From: CALCKU01 sp964534845
Lineage (GTDB): Bacteria; Pseudomonadota; Alphaproteobacteria; Caulobacterales; Maricaulaceae
Assembly (NCBI GenBank): GCA_964534845.1
Contig: CAZHPV010000019.1
Span: 1-38,392 of the forward strand
Direction: 5' to 3'
Length of the DNA: 38,392 bases
Below are positions 1-8,118 of this stretch, one piece after another. Under the pieces are notes generated by a model. It saw only the letters and a list, made by a program, of their open reading frames with translations. It was not told where the DNA came from and did no database searches. The stretch's first letter is position 1. Every line of letters begins with the position of its first letter. The position numbers and the translations under genes are program-made.

Positions 1-123
1 ACCTTTTTCATCCAGAAATGTGGCAGTCACGATAAAGAAGATCAGCATGATAAACACGATATCAAGCATCGGTGTCATATCAATATCGGCTTCATCTCCA
101 CCTTTGTTACGACGACGTCTCAT
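1..123 (-). CDS. exbD: ExbD/TolR family biopolymer transport protein (N-terminal part)
   Basis: The 41 visible residues start with an arginine-rich cytoplasmic tail (MRRRRNKGGDE), then the hallmark D-I-D-M-T-P-M-L-D-I-V-F segment and the single transmembrane helix of ExbD/TolR. The membrane aspartate of LDIVFIMLIFF is the family's proton-path residue. The gene runs off the left edge, so the periplasmic domain is not seen. Its ATG overlaps the TGA of the upstream exbB by four bases (ATGA at 120-123), which implies translational coupling. With the ExbB proteins it should form the proton-driven motor that energises TonB-dependent outer membrane uptake. A TonB gene would be expected next, outside the window. 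TolR is the alternative, but the neighbours point to the TonB type. Confidence 0.9.
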   Translation of the reverse strand, partial: MRRRRNKGGDEADIDMTPMLDIVFIMLIFFIVTATFLDEKG

Positions 124-653
124 GACTCATACTCCAACTCTTCTGCAAATAAAGCTGTCTCACGGCGAGAGCGGCGCTCTAATTGATTAGAAAAATACAG
201 ACCAGACAGAGCCGAAACCATACCAGCCATTGTCGGGATTGTCGCTTTAAACACGCCTCCGGCCATTAATCTGGCATTTGACGAGCCTGATAGGGCCATT
301 ACGTCAAAGACTTCGATCATACCGGTAACCGTACCAAGCAAGCCAAGGAGCGGCGCAATAGCCACAAGTGTTTTGATAATACCGACATTTTGATCCGTCT
401 TAAACTTTATCTGAGAGATCATCTCGTCGCGGATAGCATGTGCCTTCCAGGATTTCTTGTCTGAGCGATCCGCCCATTCGGATATGTACTGTTTTCTCGC
501 CGGACGGTGCGCAAAAAAGTAATATGCGTAGCGTTCGAGAATAAAAGTCCACATCACAAATGTAGCGATCATGATCACAAAGAGCACGTTCCCGCCGGTC
601 CCCAGAAACTCCTGGAGACCATTATAGGCATTTATGGGGTTGAGGAATTCCAT
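120..653 (-). CDS. exbB: ExbB-type proton channel protein (MotA/TolQ/ExbB family), short form
   Basis: This 177-residue inner membrane protein has a first helix near residues 20-40 and a C-terminal MotA/TolQ/ExbB domain. The domain contains the typical APLLGLLGTVTGMIEVF stretch (about residues 100-116) and a third helix around ATIPTMAGMVSALSGLYF. The length suits the short ExbB of TonB2/TtpC systems. A GGAAG ribosome binding site lies six bases before the ATG. It sits 29 bases after the TtpC-like gene and overlaps exbD by four bases, so all three are read as one operon. The inferred role is the proton channel core with ExbD, coupling proton motive force to TonB. TolQ is less likely because no tol-pal genes are nearby. 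Confidence 0.9.
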   Translation of the reverse strand: MEFLNPINAYNGLQEFLGTGGNVLFVIMIATFVMWTFILERYAYYFFAHRPARKQYISEWADRSDKKSWKAHAIRDEMISQIKFKTDQNVGIIKTLVAIAPLLGLLGTVTGMIEVFDVMALSGSSNARLMAGGVFKATIPTMAGMVSALSGLYFSNQLERRSRRETALFAEELEYES

Positions 654-682
654 TGAATTCTTCCCTTTCCTATAAGTGGGAC

Positions 683-2086
683 CTAGTTCCGGCTTTCAAC
701 GTGGCGCGCCACGATACCGGCTGACTGCTCTTCAAGTGTACCCTGAACACCCCGAGCCATTGAGGCGCAGAAGCTATGCAGGATAAGCAGAGGAATAGCC
801 GCGATCAGACCCAACATGGTTGTCACAAGCGCTTCAGAGATACCACCGGCCATAAGCTGTGGATCACCTGTTCCGTAGATCATCATCGCTTGGAAGGTCT
901 TGATCATACCTGTAACCGTACCCAATAGGCCGAGAAGCGGGGCAATAGCCGCGCCCAATTTCAGGAAGTTGAGGCCAAATTCAAGCTTTGGAGACTCACG
1001 CAGGATAGCTTCGTCAAGCTTAAGCTCAACTGTTTCCGAATCCTTGTTCTTGGCATCATCATAAGCCATCATAATCCGGCCCAGAGGGTTGGATTTCGAG
1101 GCTTGAGCCTTACGCTTTTGGCCTTTCACAGCAGATGATGTCAGGAATAACATAACAATCCGGAAGAGACCGAAAAGAACACCAATCATCGCCAGCCATA
1201 AAATAACCAGACCGATTGTACCACCGTGACCCGGTGTGAATGTGAAAGGATTACCTACACGTTCCACAGCTGTCGGGACGCGTTCAAATGACTTCAACAA
1301 GCCACCCCGTGTCGGGTCGATGGGCGCGTAAACAATGCCGCCGCTTGACCCTGCTACAGCAGAGGCCGCTTTATTAATGGCGCCGCCGGGCTGCTTTGGT
1401 AAATTGGCCAAAGAAATGCCGCCGGCTTCAGAGGCTGCATTATAGTCTAGGAATTCGCCGCCACTTTTGGTGAAGACCGCAAATGGGCCTACGCGCGTGA
1501 CTTGCTGTTCAGCACCATCAGCCACATTAGCCACTTGAGCTGAATAGGTTTCAACAGAACGCTGGGCTTTAATCTCGCCTAACATTGTCTGCCAAATCGC
1601 ATTAAGTTCGTCCGTATTTGGAAGCGCTTTCGATTCCGCAACCCGGCCCAAGACCTCAGTGCGCGTCGGATATTGCGACGTGATCAAAGAGCTATCAAGC
1701 GTGGCTTTAAATTCACCCGCTTTGGAACGGGCCAGTCCGAAGACCTCACCGAAATCACCTTGAGCAGCCTTTAGCTGACCTTCTAGGCTGTCAATGCGGC
1801 CCTGATTTGAATCAAATGTGCTTTGCACTTCGCGAGCCTTACGCTCCAAACTGGCTAATTCGCGTCTGGCTTCCGCCAATAAACCCGCTTGCTGATCACG
1901 GCGTTGACGGAATTTTGTTTCCCGTGCCGCATTTTCGCTTGCTGTTTTGCTTGAATCACTTCTGACCTTGCTTAGCAGGTCGCCGATAGATGTAATCTGA
2001 GCACTTGCAGGTGCAGCAGACATTAACATCGTTGCCCCTAATACAAAGGCTGTTGTTTTCGTGAATAATTTCATTGTCTTACTCAT
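683..2086 (-). CDS. ttpC: TtpC-like long ExbB protein with periplasmic coiled-coil extension
   Basis: The 467-residue protein has a signal peptide (cleavage likely after ASAQ near residue 30), then a charged coiled-coil stretch (about 45-120) and further periplasmic sequence. A helix at about 290-315 is followed by a cytoplasmic loop and a C-terminal MotA/TolQ/ExbB domain with the APLLGLLGTVTGMI segment (about 380-395) and a last helix near 420-440. This layout matches TtpC, the extra ExbB-like component of Vibrio-type TonB2 systems (about 450 residues). It lies 13 bases after a DUF3450 gene and 29 before short exbB. Two in-frame ATGs, at codons 1 and 5, are possible starts. The assignment rests on architecture and gene order. 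The exact function in this lineage is inferred. Confidence 0.85.
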   Translation of the reverse strand: MSKTMKLFTKTTAFVLGATMLMSAAPASAQITSIGDLLSKVRSDSSKTASENAARETKFRQRRDQQAGLLAEARRELASLERKAREVQSTFDSNQGRIDSLEGQLKAAQGDFGEVFGLARSKAGEFKATLDSSLITSQYPTRTEVLGRVAESKALPNTDELNAIWQTMLGEIKAQRSVETYSAQVANVADGAEQQVTRVGPFAVFTKSGGEFLDYNAASEAGGISLANLPKQPGGAINKAASAVAGSSGGIVYAPIDPTRGGLLKSFERVPTAVERVGNPFTFTPGHGGTIGLVILWLAMIGVLFGLFRIVMLFLTSSAVKGQKRKAQASKSNPLGRIMMAYDDAKNKDSETVELKLDEAILRESPKLEFGLNFLKLGAAIAPLLGLLGTVTGMIKTFQAMMIYGTGDPQLMAGGISEALVTTMLGLIAAIPLLILHSFCASMARGVQGTLEEQSAGIVARHVESRN

Positions 2087-2099
2087 TTCCTATATCCAA

Positions 2100-2861
2100 T
2101 TAATTCGAGACCGAAACCGGTGCATATACAATATTCGGTGCCGCTTCACTTTTAGCAACGCGAATAGCCTGACGCATCGCCAAAGCTTGTCCACCGCTCA
2201 GAGGTTCCCAATCACGCGTATCCAGATTATAACGCGCGACTTCGCTTTCATCCTTAGTCATATAGACAAGAGCCACACGACCAAAACGCAGAAAGTTAAC
2301 AACATTTCCGGGCTTTGTTGGGTGAGCCCCTTCATAACTGTCCAGACCTTGACCGTATGCGACCTCGACTTTGAACGCATTCAGCACTTGTCTGTATTGT
2401 TCGGCGGGTGAAACATTCGGGTTTGACAGAACATTTTGAATACGCTGTACCCGCGCGAGACGCTCGTCTAATCGGAACGGTATATCCGATTTGATTGAAT
2501 CCTCAATCTCGGCGGCCATTCTTAGCATCATGGGCACCATGCCCTGCTTAATCGACTCAACGGTTCCCAATTGGTTCCGCAATGAGGTAATTTCGCTTTT
2601 TTGCGACTCTAGGAAGATATCCTGCTGGTCCACAAAGAGCTTAATATTATCAATTTGCTGCAAGACGGCGCGATACTCACGAATGGCAGTATCCGCTTCA
2701 TCGTCCAAACGTTCCACACGTTGTTGGGAAGCAGCACTCGCCGCAGTCGACGACTTTGCCGTGGATAGGGCGCTGTCAAGCTGCGCACTCGCCGGAGCGG
2801 CAAATGCCAGTCCGAGAGCCGTGGCAAGCAATAAACGCTTGGCTGTTGAAAATTTCGACAT
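2100..2861 (-). CDS. DUF3450 family periplasmic protein (copy 1)
   Basis: I place the start at the ATG giving MSKFSTAKRLLLATALGLAFAAPASAQ, a clear Sec signal peptide preceded by GGAAGG at good spacing. An open frame extends 30 codons upstream but lacks signal-peptide logic. The mature protein (253 residues with leader) begins with a long coiled coil (about residues 45-110) and ends in a compact domain with YGQGLDSYEG, FLRFGRVALVYMT and a C-terminus APVSVSN. These are features of DUF3450, a family usually found beside TtpC/ExbB/ExbD/TonB. It is the second of two tandem copies and directly precedes ttpC. The likely role is a periplasmic accessory of the TonB motor, perhaps contacting the TtpC coiled coil. 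The family's biochemical function is not firmly known. Confidence 0.85.
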   Translation of the reverse strand: MSKFSTAKRLLLATALGLAFAAPASAQLDSALSTAKSSTAASAASQQRVERLDDEADTAIREYRAVLQQIDNIKLFVDQQDIFLESQKSEITSLRNQLGTVESIKQGMVPMMLRMAAEIEDSIKSDIPFRLDERLARVQRIQNVLSNPNVSPAEQYRQVLNAFKVEVAYGQGLDSYEGAHPTKPGNVVNFLRFGRVALVYMTKDESEVARYNLDTRDWEPLSGGQALAMRQAIRVAKSEAAPNIVYAPVSVSN

Positions 2862-2916
2862 GGTTTCCTTCCAAGTTAGTTTTCGATTTCTGCACCGCAG
2901 TAAAATCACTACGAAG

Positions 2917-2959
2917 CGTATGGGTAGCGGAAATTTCCGCCTTATTTGCAACCCATACG
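2917..2959 (-). repeat. Nested inverted repeat between the two DUF3450 genes
   Basis: A perfect 9-bp inverted repeat (CGTATGGGT at 2917-2925 and ACCCATACG at 2951-2959) encloses a second perfect 14-bp palindrome, GCGGAAATTTCCGC, at 2927-2940. It lies 55-98 bases upstream of the copy-1 DUF3450 start. It could fold as an RNA hairpin in the operon leader or serve as a protein-binding site. There is no T-run next to it, so it is not a simple terminator. Confidence 0.6.
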
Positions 2960-2977
2960 GCCTGCAAAATCAATAAA

Positions 2978-3004
2978 TCCGTCCTGACACCCAATCAGAA
3001 CGGA
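2978..3004 (-). terminator. Hairpin after DUF3450 copy 2, possible attenuator
   Basis: Arms TCCGT-CTGA and TCAG-ACGGA pair with one internal mismatch around a 7-base loop, nine bases after the stop codon of the copy-2 gene. On the minus strand the hairpin is followed by a T-rich stretch (TTTATTGATTTT). This resembles a weak intrinsic terminator. It may lower expression of downstream genes relative to copy 2 rather than end the operon. Confidence 0.5.
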
Positions 3005-3013
3005 CAGTTAAAT

Positions 3014-3850
3014 CTAATTCGCGACTAAAACAGGCGCGGTGACTACACCCGGTGCTGATTCACCCCGGGCTATTCTTATGGCACGACGCACTTCCAGGGC
3101 ACGCGCCGCGGGTAGTTCAACCCATTGCCTCTCCGCTCCGTCAAACCTTAAACTTTCTGAACCATCCGCACTCATATAAGCAAGGGCCATACGACCATAC
3201 CGAATATAGGTGCCGTCCATAATACCCTCGGCAATATCGCCAAGTGTTGCATCAGGATCAATATCTTGAGCGTCTTCCAGCCTATCTTTCAAAGCTTCGT
3301 CCATGGCACAGGCAGCAGAGCCTGCATCTTCACGACACGCTTGACGGCGTTTGCCGGCATTCGCTTGCACTGGACTATCCCCGTCATAAGCTTCCAAGGA
3401 CTGGCCATAGCCGACCTCGATACTATATATATTGAGAAGTTTGCGCATTTTATCCGCAGGCGTGGCGGTGGCATCAGCCATAGTTTCTTTAACGCCATCA
3501 AGCCTGTTGAAACGCTCACCTTCCTGAAAAGGCATATCCGTATTCATGACATCCTCGATCGCCGTCGCCATTTTGGCCATCATAGGATTGATCGTCTTTT
3601 TCGTTTCGTTTACCTGTTTAATCTGGCTTCTCAGACTTTTCATCGTTTCGGCCTGAGTTGCTACAACAACCTGCTTATGATCGATTTCCAGCTTTTTATT
3701 TGCAATTTGCTGTAAGACCGATTTGTAATTTGCTACCCGGCTATCGTCAGCGGATTGCGCATTGGCTCCAGCAACAGACATGACAAAGCAAAGAGCTGTT
3801 AAAGAAGCAATCCGTTTTAACGGTGTACGTGCGGCTTGTATCGTGACCAC
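3014..3850 (-). CDS. DUF3450 family periplasmic protein (copy 2, with cysteine-bearing insert)
   Basis: The start is a GTG seven bases after a strong GGAGG. The 278-residue product has a signal peptide (to about GANAQS, residue 33), a coiled coil (about 38-95) and a C-terminal domain parallel to copy 1: YGQSLEAYDG, YIRYGRMALAYMS and a final APVLVAN. Between the first two of these it carries about 45 extra residues absent from copy 1, with two cysteines (QACRED and SAACAMD) that could form a disulfide, and many acidic residues. It is the first gene of the TonB-system operon. The function is inferred from family and neighbours only: a periplasmic partner of TtpC/ExbB/ExbD. Confidence 0.83.
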   Translation of the reverse strand: MVTIQAARTPLKRIASLTALCFVMSVAGANAQSADDSRVANYKSVLQQIANKKLEIDHKQVVVATQAETMKSLRSQIKQVNETKKTINPMMAKMATAIEDVMNTDMPFQEGERFNRLDGVKETMADATATPADKMRKLLNIYSIEVGYGQSLEAYDGDSPVQANAGKRRQACREDAGSAACAMDEALKDRLEDAQDIDPDATLGDIAEGIMDGTYIRYGRMALAYMSADGSESLRFDGAERQWVELPAARALEVRRAIRIARGESAPGVVTAPVLVAN

Positions 3851-4015
3851 TCACATCCTCCAAAATTTAGCACGCTCGAGGCGCGCCTTTTTCTTAATTA
3901 CCCACAGCCCTACACGGCTCTTGGACGTTAATCAATCATTAGGATAAGGCGAATCGCATTTTTTTTTATTTTTTTTGCGGTTTTCGACAAATAGGGAGGG
4001 ACAGTCGACTAAAAT

Positions 4016-4089
4016 TGGTTGGGGCGGCTGGATTCGAACCAACGATCACGGGATCAAAACCCGATGCCTTACCGCTTGGCTACGCCCCA
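4016..4089 (-). tRNA. tRNA-Gln (anticodon TTG)
   Basis: The minus strand folds as a full cloverleaf. The 7-bp acceptor stem is TGGGGCG with CGCCCCA. The D arm is GCCAAGCGGTAAGGC. The anticodon loop TTTTGAT holds TTG, and the T arm is GTTGG-TTCGAAT-CCAGC. The discriminator is A and an encoded CCA occupies 4016-4018. Confidence 0.95.
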
Positions 4090-4376
4090 ATTTCGACTGA
4101 CGGGCAGAATAGCGCGGTGTTTATAGACTAAATCCCTTAAATGCAACGGATAAATACGCCCAAATCCCGACTGTTTTCTGACTCTTTTTTAGGAGGCATA
4201 GGCTTTTGCAGAATTCGACAAATTTCACCCCATTTCAGCGGGCATCCCATGCTTATATAAATATAATGTATAGTATAATTCCTACATCAATATAAAAGGT
4301 GTGATATTCTTTATGAATGGGTTTGCAAAAGCACGGCTCCAGCTTAAACTATAGATCAAATCACCGAAGGATGTAT
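4090..4376. other. Intergenic region between tRNA-Gln and sppA
   Basis: No gene is seen in these 287 bases. They hold the likely upstream region of tRNA-Gln (minus) and of sppA (plus). An AT-rich segment at about 4254-4280 contains two TATAAT-like hexamers (4262-4267 and 4274-4279). Either could be the sppA -10 box, but no convincing -35 element accompanies them. Confidence 0.4.
4120..4147 (-). promoter_or_regulatory. Possible promoter of tRNA-Gln
   Basis: On the minus strand a TATAAA box (4120-4125) lies about 31 bases before the tRNA 5' end, with GTTGCA (4142-4147) 16 bases upstream as a weak -35 element. This is a plausible sigma-70 type promoter. The call rests only on box similarity and position. 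Confidence 0.35.
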
Positions 4377-6152
4377 ATGCGCCACTTTTTTATCACGGTC
4401 CTGGGTACGATAATCGGGCTCTTTATCTTTTTTATCTTATTATTCGTCATATTAGGCTCTATCGGGGCCGCAGTGAGTTCAGCGGCTAAATCGAGTAGCT
4501 CACAAACCGCTGGGCCAACTATTTTGACTTTGGACCTGCGCAAACCCTTGCGAGACCATAGTGCAGGCAAACCCCTATTCGGCATTCAGCCCAATTCTGT
4601 CGTGGACATCGCGCGCCGCCTACATAAGGCCAAAACGGATGACCAGATTAAAGGCCTATTCATACGCGCCAATGAATTTGCCATGGTTCCTGCTAGTGCA
4701 GAAGAGATACGGCTCGCCATTGCTGATTTCAAAGACGGCGGAAAACCCGTCATTACACATTCCCAAGGCTTTGAGGGCACATCCGTGCTGCCCTATATGG
4801 CAGTGTCAGCGTCAGACGAGATATGGCAGCAAGCCACATCTAATTTTTCGGCAGCAGGAATTCGCTCCGAAATGGGCTTTTATGGCGGAATTTTTGAAAA
4901 ATATGATGTAAAAGTACAATTTGAGCAGTTTCACGAATATAAAAATGCGGCCAATGTCTATAAGGAAAAAGGCCTAACCCCTGCCCACCGAGAAGCTACC
5001 ACAGCCTATCTTAGCTCCATTTTTGACAGTGCCATCAACCATATTGCCGCGGATAGAAATATCGAGGCCGAAACGGTAAGGAACATATTTAACGCCGCCC
5101 CCCATTCAGCAGAAACAGCGCAAGCAAAAGGGCTTGTTGATAAACTGGGTCATGTTGAAGCCGCGAAATCATATATCCGCAAAAAGGCGGGCGGGAGTAA
5201 AGTCAAATTTACCCCCTTAAAAAATTACAGCATCAAAGGCTCTATTACCGGCCCTGCGATTGCCTTTATTGGCGGGCAAGGCGCTGTGGTCACAGGCAGC
5301 TCTCTTGATGGTAGCAACCCCTTGAGAAACGGCCTTAATATGGGATCGGACACGATCGCGGGGGCCTTCGATGCTGCTATTAAAGACAAAAAGGTCAAAG
5401 CCATTGTTTTTAGGGTCAGTACGCCGGGCGGCTCCCCGTCAGCAGCCGATCAAATCCATGATGCCGTGGCCAGAGCCAAGAAAGCCGGCAAGCCCGTTAT
5501 CATCAGCATGGGCCAATATGCGGCCTCTGCCGGATATTACATTTCAGCCAATGCCGATAAGGTTATTGCCCTACCCACAACAATTACGGGGTCCATTGGT
5601 GTTTTGGGTGGGAAAATTGCCTTGCGCGATACATTTGCAAAATTTGGCTATAATATTGAAGACGTCAATATTGGCGGCGAATATGTCAGCGCCTATTCAG
5701 GCGATGAGCCTTTTACCCAAGCCCAACAAGCCGCTTTTCGTAACCAGCTTGCCGAAATATATGAAGACTTCACCGAACGTGTATCTGAAGGGCGCGATAT
5801 CCCTTTAAACGTTGTACAGGACATTGCCAAAGGCCGGGTTTGGACAGGTGTGCAGGGCAAAGACCGCCAGCTCGTAGATGAATTGGGCGGATTTATGAAG
5901 GCCGTGAGTGTCGCCAAATCTCTGGCAAAAATCGAGCCTGACACCAGCGTTTATATCAAACAATTTCCAAAGCCAAAAACGCTCCAGCAACAGCTGGAAG
6001 CCTTATCGGGCGGTTCGGTCCAGGCCCTGCAAGAGCTACACACTTTACGGGAAATAAGCGCCCTGCCCGAAGTGCAAGCGATAATCCAGGCCCGCCAGAA
6101 CAAGACCTTGCACTCACAAAGCCTGCGGGCCCCGATCGCAGACATACAATAA
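4377..6152 (+). CDS. sppA: Signal peptide peptidase SppA, 67 kDa type (protease IV)
   Basis: The start is set at MRHFFITVLGTIIG, preceded by GAAGG six bases upstream. The open frame reaches 20 codons further but lacks a ribosome site. The 591-residue protein has one N-terminal membrane helix (about 4-30) and two tandem S49 peptidase domains, as in the bacterial 67K SppA. The catalytic dyad is visible: Lys189 (HEYKNAANVY) in the first domain and Ser384 (QYAASAGYYIS) in the second. The GSIGVLGG segment follows. It should degrade signal peptides released in the membrane after export. It stands alone on plus with an AT-rich upstream region. Confidence is high. Confidence 0.95.
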   Translation: MRHFFITVLGTIIGLFIFFILLFVILGSIGAAVSSAAKSSSSQTAGPTILTLDLRKPLRDHSAGKPLFGIQPNSVVDIARRLHKAKTDDQIKGLFIRANEFAMVPASAEEIRLAIADFKDGGKPVITHSQGFEGTSVLPYMAVSASDEIWQQATSNFSAAGIRSEMGFYGGIFEKYDVKVQFEQFHEYKNAANVYKEKGLTPAHREATTAYLSSIFDSAINHIAADRNIEAETVRNIFNAAPHSAETAQAKGLVDKLGHVEAAKSYIRKKAGGSKVKFTPLKNYSIKGSITGPAIAFIGGQGAVVTGSSLDGSNPLRNGLNMGSDTIAGAFDAAIKDKKVKAIVFRVSTPGGSPSAADQIHDAVARAKKAGKPVIISMGQYAASAGYYISANADKVIALPTTITGSIGVLGGKIALRDTFAKFGYNIEDVNIGGEYVSAYSGDEPFTQAQQAAFRNQLAEIYEDFTERVSEGRDIPLNVVQDIAKGRVWTGVQGKDRQLVDELGGFMKAVSVAKSLAKIEPDTSVYIKQFPKPKTLQQQLEALSGGSVQALQELHTLREISALPEVQAIIQARQNKTLHSQSLRAPIADIQ

Positions 6153-6190
6153 GCCCCCATTGCCATGCCTTTACGTGAAATATTTAAGAG

Positions 6191-6778
6191 ATGATGAAGG
6201 CAATTAAATGGAGCCTCTTGGCATGGTTATGCGTTTTGACAACAACAGATGCGCAGGCACAAATTTCTGAAATCAAAGTCGGAGTCACCGAGTTTGATGA
6301 GCAAACCACAGGTGTGAATTGGTCAGTGGGATTTGCCAATGAAAATTCGGTTGGGATTAACGTCGATGTTATCTTTGATGAACCAGACTTTTTAAAATGG
6401 GCTTTATCACCCCAGCCTTATGTGGGTGGGTTGCTTAATCTTGAAGGTAACACCTCCTATATTGGAGGCGGGCTTTTATGGCGACAAACTTTAGGTGAGA
6501 AATTTTATGCCGATTTCTCAATTGGAGCCGTAATTCATAACGGGACTTCAAATATTGAGTTTGAAGGTAGTTTTCAAGACCTGGTTAGCAGGTTGGAAAA
6601 TGAAATTGAATTTGGATCCAGAGTTTTATTTAAACCGCAACTCTCAATAGGCGTTCGCGTCAATGAACGCTGGGCTGGAGAAGTATTTTTTGAGCATCTA
6701 TCCCATGGAGGGGTGCTAGGGGGTCCGCGCAATGACGGTGTCGATAACATTGGTGCCAAGATCGCGAGACGGTTTTAA
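6191..6778 (+). CDS. PagL-like lipid A 3-O-deacylase (acyloxyacyl hydrolase family)
   Basis: This 195-residue protein has a signal peptide ending near DAQAQ (residue 24). Alternating short beta segments are consistent with an eight-stranded outer membrane barrel, ending in the aromatic terminus ARRF. The C-terminal FFEHLSHGG holds the His169-x-Ser171 pair that corresponds to the PagL catalytic His and Ser. The acid could be Asp182 or Asp185 in NDGVDNIG. Known family members remove the 3-O acyl chain of lipid A in the outer membrane. There is an AAGAG before the ATGATG start. It lies 38 bases after sppA and may be cotranscribed. The family call is fairly sure. Activity is inferred. Confidence 0.8.
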   Translation: MMKAIKWSLLAWLCVLTTTDAQAQISEIKVGVTEFDEQTTGVNWSVGFANENSVGINVDVIFDEPDFLKWALSPQPYVGGLLNLEGNTSYIGGGLLWRQTLGEKFYADFSIGAVIHNGTSNIEFEGSFQDLVSRLENEIEFGSRVLFKPQLSIGVRVNERWAGEVFFEHLSHGGVLGGPRNDGVDNIGAKIARRF

Positions 6779-6866
6779 GCGTCTTTAACCGTACACATCC
6801 ATTTAATCCTTAACGGAAGGTATTTAGACGTTTTGAGCGTCTTATTTTGCGGCGAATTTAGGACGC

Positions 6867-7769
6867 TCATATGACAAAGCAATCTACCCCATCATTTTTC
6901 AATCTACGACATAAATTAAGAGCAACTGATTTATCCGTTATATTTGTAAGTCTGAGTCGATAAACAAACCCTATGTCTGGGTTTTCAGCACTCTGAATTT
7001 CAGGCTCATAACTATCTATATATGAAACAATATTACGCAGCTCATCCAGATGTTGAAGAACCCTGTTTTCTTCACGAAAGGCAGCGAGTTGAACCTCATA
7101 GCTTGGCACATACTCTTTAAGCGGCAATGTAGGAGGCAATGAGATAGGTGCTGGCGTGTCTTCAATTCTATCAGCGACAACCAGTTTTTCGGGAGATGCA
7201 ATAGAAGCTTTAATAAGGGGATTCGCGCTGTCTTTAGTTTGAGAAAACTCTGGTTTTATTAACCAATCTGGCAGCTGAAAATTTTGGGTTTTTTGATCAA
7301 ACCCAATGGCTGACACCTCCGAAGAAGGGTTGCAGGATATCATAGCCTTCACACTTTCAACTTGGAGCTGCCCATCTTCATCTCGGATCGTTAAAGTTCC
7401 TGAATCATATAAAATTGCGTCAGCAAATTTTGTGGGTAAACCTAGCTCTAGCTTAAAAAGGTGTCTGGTATCTACATCAAAGCTATTCTTTGTCCAATCA
7501 ACAAATTTGTCTGCATTATGATAAGATATGCGAGTATAGTTTTCGGGTCCGTTTTGATGGGTAAATCCAAATGTAGTACCATTAACACTCACGAGGCGCG
7601 GTATTTTGGAATGACTAAGCCAAACAGATTTAGCACAGGCTTGTGGACCTATAGTTATATAACTTTTTTCGGTGCCGTTATGGAATCCATCTTGCCCATA
7701 GGAAAGATGTGCATGTCCGACAGTGAAGGCTGCAATCAAAACAGAGAGCATTTTTGCGGAGTTGAACAT
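6867..7769 (-). CDS. Exported SPOR-domain protein
   Basis: The 300-residue protein begins with a signal peptide (about 1-25, ending near SYGQ). The middle part (about 30-215) has no family I recognise. A SPOR domain occupies 224-300, opening with YEVQLAAF and closing with NLCRRLKNDGVDCFVI. SPOR domains bind denuded septal peptidoglycan glycans, so a periplasmic or envelope location near division sites is likely. The ribosome site is weak at both possible starts (codons 1 and 7). It converges with the pagL-like gene and has no operon partner. The upstream region has a 9-bp inverted repeat (7782-7811). The role of the middle domain is unknown. Confidence 0.75.
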   Translation of the reverse strand: MFNSAKMLSVLIAAFTVGHAHLSYGQDGFHNGTEKSYITIGPQACAKSVWLSHSKIPRLVSVNGTTFGFTHQNGPENYTRISYHNADKFVDWTKNSFDVDTRHLFKLELGLPTKFADAILYDSGTLTIRDEDGQLQVESVKAMISCNPSSEVSAIGFDQKTQNFQLPDWLIKPEFSQTKDSANPLIKASIASPEKLVVADRIEDTPAPISLPPTLPLKEYVPSYEVQLAAFREENRVLQHLDELRNIVSYIDSYEPEIQSAENPDIGFVYRLRLTNITDKSVALNLCRRLKNDGVDCFVI

Positions 7770-8118
7770 AGGTCTGTTATAACTTCAATTTTATATGAGT
7801 TCAATTGAAGTCAATGATGATTAGTTCTTATGGGCTTTCCTCGGTATGACTGAAAATAGAGCGCTAGTGTCCTATTTTGGCCGAATTTAGCCACTCAACA
7901 TGTTGGCATGTTTATTGCTCCGACGAGTCTGGCAATCCAGTAACGCCAAGTAAGGTTTGACTGGACTCAGTGCCTGACAAAAAACATCTGAATTTATGTG
8001 ATGTTAACGAAATGACGCTATGAGGCCTGAAATAGGTCTCCAGTTTTGGAGAATTTTGGACAAAACAAAATCAACACAAATTAACAGTGTAGACCAGATT
8101 TTGTTGAAAGGGTTAAGG
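7770..8118. other. Intergenic region, SPOR gene to FecR-like gene
   Basis: These 349 bases lie between two divergent genes and must carry both promoters. Apart from the 7782-7811 repeat I see a short CTCCA/TGGAG hairpin at 8038-8051 in the leader of the plus-strand gene. No coding sequence with a ribosome site is visible. The frame open from 8020 simply extends the downstream gene without a start signal. Confidence 0.4.
7782..7811. repeat. Inverted repeat upstream of the SPOR gene
   Basis: ACTTCAATT (7782-7790) and AATTGAAGT (7803-7811) form a perfect 9-bp inverted repeat with a 12-bp spacer, 13 bases before the SPOR gene start. The right arm overlaps a 10-bp palindrome TTCAATTGAA (7800-7809). 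It could be an operator or a leader hairpin. Confidence 0.5.

Noticed and set aside
2061..2976. Open plus-strand frames opposite the DUF3450 copy 1 gene
   Set aside because: They are antisense to a gene with signal peptide, ribosome site and family motifs, and show no recognisable product.
3959..3976. Long T-run (T9-A-T8) on plus near the tRNA-Gln gene
   Set aside because: It might look like a terminator, but no stable stem precedes it on plus and no plus gene ends there. On minus it is an A-tract upstream of the DUF3450 operon, possibly promoter-related.
4191..4210. AGGAGG-like sequence in the gap before sppA
   Set aside because: No start codon at suitable spacing opens a frame of useful length, so it is not a ribosome site for a small gene.
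6831..6868. GAGCGTC/GACGCTC inverted repeat between convergent genes
   Set aside because: The arms are 20 bases apart, one reaches into the SPOR gene stop and no T-run follows. Too weak to call a terminator.
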